27,392 bases of DNA, from assembly GCA_026393735.1 (NCBI GenBank), contig JAPKZP010000011.1:1-27392 (forward strand). The letters run 5' to 3'. The notes beneath the pieces are model-generated. The model searched no databases, had not been told where the DNA came from, and worked only from the letters and a program-made list of their open reading frames with translations. The translations under genes were made by a program, and so were the position numbers. Numbering within the stretch: position 1 is the stretch's first letter; every line of letters begins with the position of its first letter. Below are positions 15,578 to 23,405 of the stretch, in pieces. This DNA comes from Acidobacteriota bacterium. Its GTDB lineage: Bacteria > Acidobacteriota > Vicinamibacteria > Vicinamibacterales > JAKQTR01.

Positions 15578-16851
15578 ATGTTGCGTTCATCATCCAGCGC
15601 TACGGGTCCGAGATCCTCGGCGGGTCGGAGTACCACTGCCGCCTGATCGCGGAGCGGCTCGCCGAACGTCACAACGTCGAGGTGCTGACCACCTGCGCGC
15701 GCGAATACACCACGTGGAAGAACGAGTACCCGGAGGGCACGGACCGGGTCCGCGGTGTCACGGTGCGTCGCTTCGCCAACGCGCAGATGCGCGACATGGC
15801 GGCATTCAACCGGTACTCGGACTGGATCTTCCATCATCCGCACACGCGCGAGGACGAGGACGAGTGGCTGCGTCAGCAGGGGCCCTGGTGCCCGCCGCTC
15901 ATCGAGCACCTCGAGCGGCATCACCGGTCGTACGACGCGCTGATCTTCTTCACGTACCTCTACGCGCCCACGGTCCTCGGGCTGAAGGTGGCGCCCGGCA
16001 GGAGCATTCTCGTGCCGACGGCCCACGACGAGCCGGCCATCCGCCTGGGCATCTACCAGGAGATGTTCGGGCTTCCGGCCGCGATCGCCTACAACACGGA
16101 GGTGGAGCGGCGGTTCCTGACGGCCGACTTCCCGATCCGGGCTATCGCCGAGGAGACGGTGGGATGCGGCGTGGATCTGCCGCAGCAGACACACGGCCGC
16201 GGCCGGCAGTCCGAGGAGGCGCCGGCCGACGACGAGACGGCGCCGTCGGAGCCGGCCACCCGATCGCGGTGGGCGCCGGCGGCGCGGGGGTCGGCGTTCA
16301 AGCGGCGCCACAAGCTGCACGGGCCCTTCGTCCTCTATGGAGGCCGCATCGAGAAGGGCAAGGGCTGCGAAGAACTGGTCGAGTACTTCAGCGCGTATCA
16401 CGCCGAGGATGGCGACGCGACGCTGGTCCTCATGGGCGTCAAGCTCATGCCGCTGCCGGAGGAGCCCTACATCCGCTTTGCCGGGCTGCTGTCCGAGCGG
16501 GAGCGCCTGCAGGCCCTCGAGGCGGCCACGGTCGTCATCGTGCCGTCGCCGTTCGAGAGCCTCTCGCTGCTGGCGCTCGAGGCGTTCGCCGTCGGCACGC
16601 CGGTCCTGGCGAACGCGCGCAGCGAGGTGCTCGTCGATCACTGCCTCCGCAGTAACGCGGGCCTGTACTACGGCTCGCGCGACGAGTTCGTCGAATGCCT
16701 CAAGCTGCTGTCCATGGACGACCGGCTGCGAACGGCCATGGGACGCAACGGCCGGACGTACATCCGCGAGAACTACCGGTGGGATCTGATCATGACCAAG
16801 TACGAGCGGATGATGGCGAAGGTGAAGGGGCGAATCAGTTCTGAGGCTTGA
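15574..16851 (+). CDS. Glycosyltransferase, GT4-like (group A, copy 2) with acidic interdomain insert
   Basis: The 425-residue GT-B enzyme starts at a GTG overlapping the previous stop (GTGA), giving (M)NVAFIIQRYGSEILGGSEYHCRL. It is a paralogue of the first glycosyltransferase of the cluster, sharing VEVLTTCARE, TWKNEYP and GVTVRRF. The donor half begins at GPFVLYGGRIEKGKGCEEL and has E-x7-E at Glu328 and Glu336 (ESLSLLALE). Unlike copy 1, it has an extra polar stretch of about 30 residues within 201-246 (SEEAPADDETAPSEPATRS), exactly at the hinge between the two halves. Its last 17 bases overlap the convergent response-regulator gene. Confidence 0.93.
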   Translation: MNVAFIIQRYGSEILGGSEYHCRLIAERLAERHNVEVLTTCAREYTTWKNEYPEGTDRVRGVTVRRFANAQMRDMAAFNRYSDWIFHHPHTREDEDEWLRQQGPWCPPLIEHLERHHRSYDALIFFTYLYAPTVLGLKVAPGRSILVPTAHDEPAIRLGIYQEMFGLPAAIAYNTEVERRFLTADFPIRAIAEETVGCGVDLPQQTHGRGRQSEEAPADDETAPSEPATRSRWAPAARGSAFKRRHKLHGPFVLYGGRIEKGKGCEELVEYFSAYHAEDGDATLVLMGVKLMPLPEEPYIRFAGLLSERERLQALEAATVVIVPSPFESLSLLALEAFAVGTPVLANARSEVLVDHCLRSNAGLYYGSRDEFVECLKLLSMDDRLRTAMGRNGRTYIRENYRWDLIMTKYERMMAKVKGRISSEA

Positions 16852-18289
16852 TTCCCGGTTCCGGAGTCTGATCCGCCTCGGCCGCGTCCCCGTTCCCGTT
16901 CCGCTTGCGGCGCGGGCGGATGTCGTAGCGCTTGATCATCTCGTTGAGCGTGGTCGGTTTGATGCGCAGCAGTTCCGCAGCCCGCTTCTGCACGCCCCCC
17001 GCGTTGTCGAGCGTCGACTCGATCAGGCGCTTCTCGAAGTCCGTGACCACGTCCTTCAGTGACAGCCCCTCGGGCGGGACGGTGATCTGCGGAATCTGGA
17101 ACGTGGGTTTGCGACGGACCTGCTCGGGGATGAGATCGACGTCGATGCGCGATCCCGGCGTCAGCACCACGGCCCGCTCGATCGCGTTTTCGAGCTCGCG
17201 CACGTTGCCCGGCCAGTCGTAGTCGACCAGCAGGTCGAGCGCGTCGGGCGCCAGCTCCAGCGTCGGCTTGCCGTTCTCCTGCCCGTACTTCTGCAGGAAG
17301 TGCTGGACGAGCAGCGGGATGTCCTCTTTCCGCTGGCGCAGCGCCGGCAGCTGGATCGTGATGACGTGCAGCCGGTAGTACAGGTCCTCTCGGAACCGGC
17401 CCTCGTCCATCATCTGGTGAAGGTCCACGTTGGTCGCCGCGATGATCCGGACGTCGACCTTGATGGTCTCGACGCCGCCGAGGCGCATGAACTCGCGTTC
17501 CTGGATAACGCGCAACAGCTTCGGCTGCGTCTCGAGCGGGATGTTCCCGATCTCGTCAAAGAAGATGCTGCCGCGATCCGCGACCTCGAACAGGCCCTTC
17601 TTGGGGTACACCGCGCCCGTAAAGGCGCCTTTGACGTGCCCGAACAGGTTCGACTCGAGGAGGTCCGGCGGCAGGTTGCCCGAGTTGACCGTCACGAACG
17701 ATCGGTCGGCCCGCGCCGAGTGCGTGTGGATGGCCCTGGCGATCAGCTCCTTGCCCGTGCCGCTCTCGCCCTGGATGAGGATCGTCGAGCGGCTCGGCGC
17801 GGCCTGGATGATCAGGTCGAACACCTGGCGCATCCGCGAGCTCTTGCCGATGATGTTGTCGAACTTGTGGTACCGCTCCTGCAGGTTCTGCCGGAGGGCG
17901 CGGTTCTCGCTGACAAGCCGGCGCCGCTCGACGGCGTTGCGCACGACGACCATCACTTCGTCGTTCTTGAACGGCTTGGTGATGTAGTCGAGCGCACCCC
18001 GCTTCATCGCGTCCACGGCCGTGTCGACCGACGCGTAGGCGGTCACCATGATCACGGCCAGGTCGTCGTCGAGCTTCTTGAGTTCGTCGAGGACGCTCAG
18101 CCCGTCCATCCCGGGCATCATCACGTCGACGATGGCCGCATCGAACGACATGGAGCGGGCCAGGTCGAGCCCGGCTGCGCCGCTCGCCGCCAGGCGCACC
18201 TCGTACCCCTCGGGCGTGAGCAACGCCTCGAGGATCTCCCGCATGATCTCTTCATCGTCGATGACGAGGATCGATCCGGCCCGCGCCAT
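16835..18289 (-). CDS. Sigma-54-dependent response regulator (NtrC class)
   Basis: The 484-residue protein has three domains. The receiver has the acidic pocket Asp11/Asp12, phospho-acceptor Asp55, Thr83 and Lys105. The AAA+ sigma-54 activation domain has Walker A GESGTGKE with Lys180, the sigma-54 contact loop GAFTGA at 221-226 and Walker B SIFFDEIG. A Fis-type helix-turn-helix lies near 443-465 (KRAAELLRIKPTTLNEMIKR), and a charged tail follows. GAFTGA is intact, so it should act at sigma-54 promoters. The ATG at 18289 lies three bases after the histidine kinase stop, so the two form an operon. Its 3' end overlaps the glycan operon tail to tail by 17 bases. Its targets are not visible in the window. 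Confidence 0.97.
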   Translation of the reverse strand: MARAGSILVIDDEEIMREILEALLTPEGYEVRLAASGAAGLDLARSMSFDAAIVDVMMPGMDGLSVLDELKKLDDDLAVIMVTAYASVDTAVDAMKRGALDYITKPFKNDEVMVVVRNAVERRRLVSENRALRQNLQERYHKFDNIIGKSSRMRQVFDLIIQAAPSRSTILIQGESGTGKELIARAIHTHSARADRSFVTVNSGNLPPDLLESNLFGHVKGAFTGAVYPKKGLFEVADRGSIFFDEIGNIPLETQPKLLRVIQEREFMRLGGVETIKVDVRIIAATNVDLHQMMDEGRFREDLYYRLHVITIQLPALRQRKEDIPLLVQHFLQKYGQENGKPTLELAPDALDLLVDYDWPGNVRELENAIERAVVLTPGSRIDVDLIPEQVRRKPTFQIPQITVPPEGLSLKDVVTDFEKRLIESTLDNAGGVQKRAAELLRIKPTTLNEMIKRYDIRPRRKRNGNGDAAEADQTPEPGIKPQN

Positions 18290-18292
18290 GGG

Positions 18293-21229
18293 TTAGCTGC
18301 CCGCCGGCGATGCGCCGGCTGCTGCGGCTCGCTGCGCGGCCGGTACGAGCGGCAGCCTGAGCGTGAAGCGCGTGCCTTCGCCGGGCCGGCTGTCGCAGCT
18401 CATGGTGCCGTTGTGCTCGCCGACAATGCCGTAGGTGATGGACAGGCCGAGCCCGGTGCCCTGGCCCAGTTCCTTGGTGGTGAAGAACGGATCGTAGATG
18501 CGCGAGAGGTGCTCCGCATGAATCCCGACGCCGGTGTCGCCGACCTCGACGACGACCGCGTCGCCGGCCGTCCGGGTCCCGACCGACAGCCAGCCGCCCT
18601 TCGGCATGGCGTCGCGGGCGTTGATGAACAGGTTCAGGAACACCTGTTGGAGCTTGTGCTCCATCCCGTACACGACCGGCGGCACCGGCGCGAGGTCCCG
18701 CCGAACCTGGATGTTCACGCCCTTCAACTGGTGCTCGAGCAGCGACAGCACGTCGTTGATGACCACGTTGATGTCCACGGGCGCGCGCTCGTCGGGCGCC
18801 TGCCCGCCCCGCGCGAGCGTCAACAGCCCGTTCACGATCTTGGCCGCCCGGAAGGTCTGGCGCTCGATTTTCTCGAGCAGCTTGGTGCGCGGATCATCAG
18901 GGTCCGCGCGGTCGAGGAGCATCTGCGTGTAGCTCGAGATCCCCGTGAGCGGCGTGTTGACCTCGTGGGCCACACCCGCGGCCAGCAGCCCGATCGAGGC
19001 CATCTTGTCGGAGATCTGCAACTGTTCCTCGAGGCGCGCGCGCGCCGTGACGTCCTCGAACACGAGAATCGATCCCGCGGACGGCGCGCCCGCGCGGTCG
19101 CCCTGGAGCGGCACGATGGCGATGTTGACGAGCAGGCTCGTGTCGGCTCGGCCGCGGGCCGGCACGAGCGGCACGCGGTACAGAACCGTCCCGAGCGGGT
19201 GATCCCGGCGCGCGGCGCGCAGCGCGTCGACGAGCGAACTGCTGAGCAGTTCGTCCAGGGACCGGCCGATTGCGTCACCCGGCGTGACGGCGCACAGGCG
19301 GCTCAGGGCCTGGTTCCACCGCACGACGCGACCGCGGGCGTCGACAACGACCAGGCCGTTGTCGAGCGACTCCAGGATGTTCTCGTTGAACTGCCGCATA
19401 CGCTCGACCTGGTCGGCCTGCGCGCGCAGTTGCTGGTAGAGCCGGCCGTTCTCGAGCGCCGTGGCCACCTGGGCGGCGACGGCGACGACGAGGGCCATGT
19501 CCTCGCTGCTCAGCGGCTCGCCCCGCTCCTTGCGCCCGAGCGCCAGCACCGCGATCGTGTGCTGCTTCGACACGCAGGGGATCAGGTAGTGCACGCCCTG
19601 CCCGCGCCAGGCGTCGATCTCGTCGCTCGCCAGCCTCCGCTGCGTGAGTGGATCGTCGAACGCCACGGTGTGCCCGCCCGCGACGCGAAGCCCCACGCCC
19701 GACTCGACCGCGACGGGCGGAGGATCGCCCACGAACCCGACGGCGCGGATCGACCGGAATCCGCCGGTCTGGTCGTCGACCAGCATCAGCGACATGCGAT
19801 CGATGACCAGCGTCTCCGTGATCCGCGCCACCAGCCGTTCGCTCAGGCGCTGCAGATCGAGGTCCGTGCTGAGGTCCCGCGCGAAGCCGACGAGCGCGCG
19901 CCGGTAATCGTACCGGTCCCGGTAGAACGCCCGGTCCAGAACGTTCTGGATGCCCTCCTTCATCGGCCGCGCGAGGAGCACGAGCACCAGCGTCGACAGG
20001 ATGGCGATCACCGCGTTGGCCCCGCCCGCCTGGCCCCCGAAGAACCAGCCGATCACGCGCAGCAGCACCGCGTAGACGGCGACGATGGCCGAGACCGCGG
20101 CGACATACACGAGGCCGCGCTTGACGATGACCTCGACGTCCATGAGCCGGTAGCGCACGATGGCCGACGCGAAGGCCAGCGGGACGAGCCCCAGCGGGAT
20201 CGCCAGCAGTTCCATCCTCACCGACGGCGCCGTGCCGAGGGCGAACGGCAGCGCGTAGCCCAGCGTGAATGGCGCGCCGCCGAGCAGCGTGCCCCAGACA
20301 ATCCACCGGAGCTGGCGGCGGGCGGTGACCGACCGCACGTGCGCCAGTGCATGGACGAGGACGGCAAAGCCGCCGAGAAGACAGAGACCGAGGTACAGCG
20401 GCTCCACCCGGTCGAGCCATGCCACGGCGCTCAGCAGGCCGGCATTCGCGCGCAGGCCCGCCACGGCCAGAATCCTCCCGGTTCCCATCAACAGTGCCGG
20501 GAGGTACACGAGCGGCAGCAGGCGCGCTCCCGCCGGCGTCCGCACCCAACTGCCGCTGCGGTCGGGAAACACCAGCGTGAAGTGCAGCAGCATCGGGGCC
20601 AGCGCAAGCAGTGCCACCGTGTCGGACCAGTAGAACAGCCAGTCGAGCCGGTCGAATCGCCCCGAGAACGAGAACGTGAAGACGCCGAAGAACGCGACCG
20701 TGAGCCAGAAGAAATGCAGCGACGACTGATCGCCGGGCCGCCGCAGGCGCACGCCCGCGCCGACGATCAGCGTGAAGATGCCGACGGCCGCGAGGACGAA
20801 GTACAGGACGCTGTTTCCCTGGGGGATGGGCGCGAGCCGGACCTGCACGACCTCGCGCGTGCCGAGCCGCAGCAGCGTGTAGGTGAACGGCGTGCCCGCC
20901 GACGCGCGGTGCGCAACCGTCACGACGTCAGCGGGGCTGTCGACCGGCTGACCGTCGATCGCGAGCAGCACGTCGCCGACGCGCATCCCTGCCCGAATGG
21001 CCGGTGTGCCGGCGGCGATCTCGGCTGCGGTCACCCCCTGCGCCCGCTTCACCCACAGGACGCCGTCTTCGACCTCCCGCCACGTCGCCCGCACATAGAT
21101 GTTCGCCAGCCCGAGCCCCAGCAATACGAGCACGACCGCCAGCGCCGCGAACCAGCCTGCGGCACTGGGCTGGCCAGCTCCCTGGCTGGTCCTTCGTGCG
21201 TCGTCTGTCCGCATCTGGTTGTCGGACAT
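18293..21229 (-). CDS. Membrane histidine kinase with PDZ, multi-TM, GAF and PAS regions
   Basis: The 978-residue sensor kinase partners the NtrC-class regulator. Residues 26-46 form a first membrane helix. A PDZ domain at about 60-125 (IRAGMRVGDVLLAIDGQPV) should lie outside the membrane. Eight or nine more hydrophobic segments run to about 425. A GAF-like region lies at about 445-600, a PAS at about 613-730 (NILESLDNGLVVVDARG), and HisKA has the phospho-acceptor His755 in GVAHEVNTPLTG. The ATPase domain has the N box FLNLFINARDAM and the G boxes GDTGVGI and GQGTGLGLS. ATG at 21229 is chosen over a GTG six codons upstream; neither has a clear ribosome site. The first half resembles N-termini I recall from SpoIIE-type phosphatases and other kinases. 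The signal is unknown. Confidence 0.95.
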   Translation of the reverse strand: MSDNQMRTDDARRTSQGAGQPSAAGWFAALAVVLVLLGLGLANIYVRATWREVEDGVLWVKRAQGVTAAEIAAGTPAIRAGMRVGDVLLAIDGQPVDSPADVVTVAHRASAGTPFTYTLLRLGTREVVQVRLAPIPQGNSVLYFVLAAVGIFTLIVGAGVRLRRPGDQSSLHFFWLTVAFFGVFTFSFSGRFDRLDWLFYWSDTVALLALAPMLLHFTLVFPDRSGSWVRTPAGARLLPLVYLPALLMGTGRILAVAGLRANAGLLSAVAWLDRVEPLYLGLCLLGGFAVLVHALAHVRSVTARRQLRWIVWGTLLGGAPFTLGYALPFALGTAPSVRMELLAIPLGLVPLAFASAIVRYRLMDVEVIVKRGLVYVAAVSAIVAVYAVLLRVIGWFFGGQAGGANAVIAILSTLVLVLLARPMKEGIQNVLDRAFYRDRYDYRRALVGFARDLSTDLDLQRLSERLVARITETLVIDRMSLMLVDDQTGGFRSIRAVGFVGDPPPVAVESGVGLRVAGGHTVAFDDPLTQRRLASDEIDAWRGQGVHYLIPCVSKQHTIAVLALGRKERGEPLSSEDMALVVAVAAQVATALENGRLYQQLRAQADQVERMRQFNENILESLDNGLVVVDARGRVVRWNQALSRLCAVTPGDAIGRSLDELLSSSLVDALRAARRDHPLGTVLYRVPLVPARGRADTSLLVNIAIVPLQGDRAGAPSAGSILVFEDVTARARLEEQLQISDKMASIGLLAAGVAHEVNTPLTGISSYTQMLLDRADPDDPRTKLLEKIERQTFRAAKIVNGLLTLARGGQAPDERAPVDINVVINDVLSLLEHQLKGVNIQVRRDLAPVPPVVYGMEHKLQQVFLNLFINARDAMPKGGWLSVGTRTAGDAVVVEVGDTGVGIHAEHLSRIYDPFFTTKELGQGTGLGLSITYGIVGEHNGTMSCDSRPGEGTRFTLRLPLVPAAQRAAAAGASPAGS

Positions 21230-21423
21230 TGGGTTAGGCTTCAGCACTGCTCAGGGAATCAAAAGCAATCGACATACCACGATTCGGCCGGCAACACGAA
21301 TCAGTAAGTCCATATGAGTCAACATATTACATATCACGATTCGCCGAGGCTCCCCCGGGAATCCATAATGGCGAACGACGCCTCCAATGTCGTGGATCGG
21401 GGGTGGCGGCTGCGAGGTGGTCT
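21230..21423. other. Intergenic region upstream of the histidine kinase
   Basis: This 194-base gap between two minus-strand genes includes a locally AT-rich stretch (21303-21336), unlike its surroundings. GATTCG occurs at 21281-21286 and 21338-21343, and its inverse CGAATC at 21297-21302, making three related half-sites. The AT-rich stretch is the likely promoter area of the kinase operon, and the half-sites may bind a regulator. I could not fit a convincing -35/-10 pair. Confidence 0.4.
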
Positions 21424-23337
21424 TCAGAACCTGACGCGGACGCCCCCGACGACGCGTTTCGGGGGACGCACGACGAGCAGTTCGTCATAGATCGACCGCT
21501 CGCCGGTCGCATCGCGGAACAGGTTGCACACCGCGACGAGCACTTCCCAGTCTGCCGAGGTGAAATTGAGGAATGGCAGCGACTGGTTCACCTGCACGTC
21601 GAATCGCGAGTCGAACCCCGGGCCGCGGGCGTCGGCGCTGGGCCGTGCGAACCCGGAGTTGAGCTTGTAGAGCACGTACACGCGCGTGGCCGTCTGTGAG
21701 ATGGCCGTCTCTACTGACGTCGTCAAATCGTGGGTGCGCTCGGTTTCGAACCGCCGGGCGTCGCCGAACCACGCCGCCATGGCGTAGTCCGTCGTGTTCT
21801 GCCAACGCGCGGTGGTCACGGAGTAGTCCACCGACCCGCGCACGGCGCCCGTGAGCGGCCGGCTGACGCTGACGCTCCAGCCACGGGCATCGAGGTCGCC
21901 GAGGTTGGCGATGTAGTAGTGCCCGAGCGTGGCCGCAGGATGGGTGAGCGACGGGACCGCGAACATCGCGCCGGCCTGATCGTCGACGTGCTGGAAGAAC
22001 GTGCGGAACCCGATGACGTATGCCGCGATGTCACGCTCGATGCCGATCTCGTAGTGCTCCGTCGTCTGCGGGCGAAGGCCGGCACGCTCGGACCAGGCCG
22101 AGAACGACCGCTGTGACGGCAGCCACACGCCGGCCAGGCCATTGGCCATCGGCCGGAACTCGTCCGCGCCCGGCGCCACGGCGTTGCGCACGACCACCCC
22201 GCGGAGGCGCGTCCGATTCAGAGGCATGACGGTGAGCGAGAACCGCGGACTCAGCAGGCTGTCGCTGCGCGCGTAGTCCTGCCATGAGTACGACAGGCCA
22301 TAGCCGATCGACACGCGGCGCGACACCACCCACTCATCGACGCCGTAGATCGTTCCCATCGACCGCGATCCGGCACTGATCGCCGCCAGCGCCAGCGGAT
22401 CCGCAGTGTTGTAGCGCTGCGTGCTGTAGGTCAGCCCGCCGGCGTACCGGTGCGGCGAGGACGGCCTGGCCGTGAGCGATCCGGACACGAACCAGGACCC
22501 GAGATTGCCCTGCGTCATCGCGCCGCTGACGGTCCAGTTGCCCAGTCGGCCCATCGGTGCGCCGAGGGAGATATACGCCACGCTTGCCGTCGCGAGCGCG
22601 CCCGGCGAGAGGAATTCCGACGGCGCGTTGAACGCACCCGTCGCGACGAGATTGACCTGGCCGCTGATCGGCAGGTCGCTGAAGATCGCTGCCGCCAGAC
22701 GGGCCGAATTCTCGAAGGTGCGCGCAAAGAACGACCCGGCCGGCTCCGGCGATGCCGCCATCGGGTCGTCGCCGAGGATGACGGAACTGTCGACATCCTT
22801 CAGCACGCTGCGCTTCAAGTGGCGCAGCCGCCAGGCCGTTTCGCTGTGGCTGTGGTCGGGGTCGGCCAGGGTCGATCCGTCGCCCGCGTCCTCGGTCGTC
22901 GTACGCACGCCGTCGAGCGGCAGGATGCTGGCCGCCAGGATCGTCTGCCCGGTCGCGGCGCCGAGGGCCTTCAGCGCAACCGACACGACAGACGGACCGG
23001 TGCTCGATCGCACCTCGATCATCTGCCGCTGCGAGGGGGCATACCCGTCCAGGTGGACGCGAAGCGTGTAGGCGCCGGCGGGAAGACCATCGAAGAGGAA
23101 GCGGCCGTCACGGCCCGTCAGTGCGAAGGCGACGGTTGAACCGAGCGCGGACACCATCGCCCCGACCAGCGGCCGCCCTTGAATGTCGAGGACGAGCCCG
23201 TGGATGGAACCCAGCCCCGCCCGTGCGAGGGTGGCCTCCGGTGTGCGAGAGGCCACGGACTGCGCCGACGCGGGCGTGAACGGGGCGACGAGACACACGA
23301 CGGCAGCCGCGGCCACGAACGTGGGTAGGCGTGTCAT
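21424..23337 (-). CDS. Outer-membrane beta-barrel protein with carboxypeptidase-regulatory-like N-terminal domain
   Basis: The 637-residue protein has a signal peptide with likely cleavage after Ala25 (TPASA|QS). A carboxypeptidase-regulatory-like beta-sandwich follows at about 43-127 (GSIHGLVLDIQGRPLVGAMV and DGLPAGAYTLRVHLDGY). The remainder has alternating aromatic strands typical of a TonB-dependent-receptor barrel and ends in Phe (VRVRF), as outer-membrane proteins do. No recognisable TonB plug domain lies between them; instead there is a polar linker and a segment rich in Ser/Ala. ATG at 23337 is preferred over TTG at 23352 because the signal peptide then begins at once. It lies 68 bases after the secreted-protein gene and may be co-transcribed. 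It could transport or bind a glycan or peptide; the substrate is unknown. Confidence 0.85.
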   Translation of the reverse strand: MTRLPTFVAAAAVVCLVAPFTPASAQSVASRTPEATLARAGLGSIHGLVLDIQGRPLVGAMVSALGSTVAFALTGRDGRFLFDGLPAGAYTLRVHLDGYAPSQRQMIEVRSSTGPSVVSVALKALGAATGQTILAASILPLDGVRTTTEDAGDGSTLADPDHSHSETAWRLRHLKRSVLKDVDSSVILGDDPMAASPEPAGSFFARTFENSARLAAAIFSDLPISGQVNLVATGAFNAPSEFLSPGALATASVAYISLGAPMGRLGNWTVSGAMTQGNLGSWFVSGSLTARPSSPHRYAGGLTYSTQRYNTADPLALAAISAGSRSMGTIYGVDEWVVSRRVSIGYGLSYSWQDYARSDSLLSPRFSLTVMPLNRTRLRGVVVRNAVAPGADEFRPMANGLAGVWLPSQRSFSAWSERAGLRPQTTEHYEIGIERDIAAYVIGFRTFFQHVDDQAGAMFAVPSLTHPAATLGHYYIANLGDLDARGWSVSVSRPLTGAVRGSVDYSVTTARWQNTTDYAMAAWFGDARRFETERTHDLTTSVETAISQTATRVYVLYKLNSGFARPSADARGPGFDSRFDVQVNQSLPFLNFTSADWEVLVAVCNLFRDATGERSIYDELLVVRPPKRVVGGVRVRF

Positions 23338-23380
23338 AGCTTCTCTCGTCAATCCGTCACGGCCCGCGCGGCATTGCGCG

Positions 23381-23404
23381 GCTTCGGGCGTCTCGCCCGC
23401 GAGC
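23381..23404 (-). other. Hairpin between the secreted-protein and barrel genes
   Basis: CGGGCG at 23385-23390 and CGCCCG at 23394-23399 form a perfect stem around a three-base loop. The outer bases can extend it to 23381-23404. It starts two bases after the stop of the secreted-protein gene. There is no T-run, so it may stabilise or attenuate the transcript rather than end it. Confidence 0.45.
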
Positions 23405-23405
23405 T

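Noticed and set aside
17300..21307. A 1335-codon open frame on the plus strand, opposite the regulator and kinase genes.
   Set aside because: Its translation is low-complexity (Arg, His, Asp, Gln) with no family resemblance. It mirrors two genes with complete, well-known domains, and in GC-rich DNA stop codons are rare on the opposite strand.
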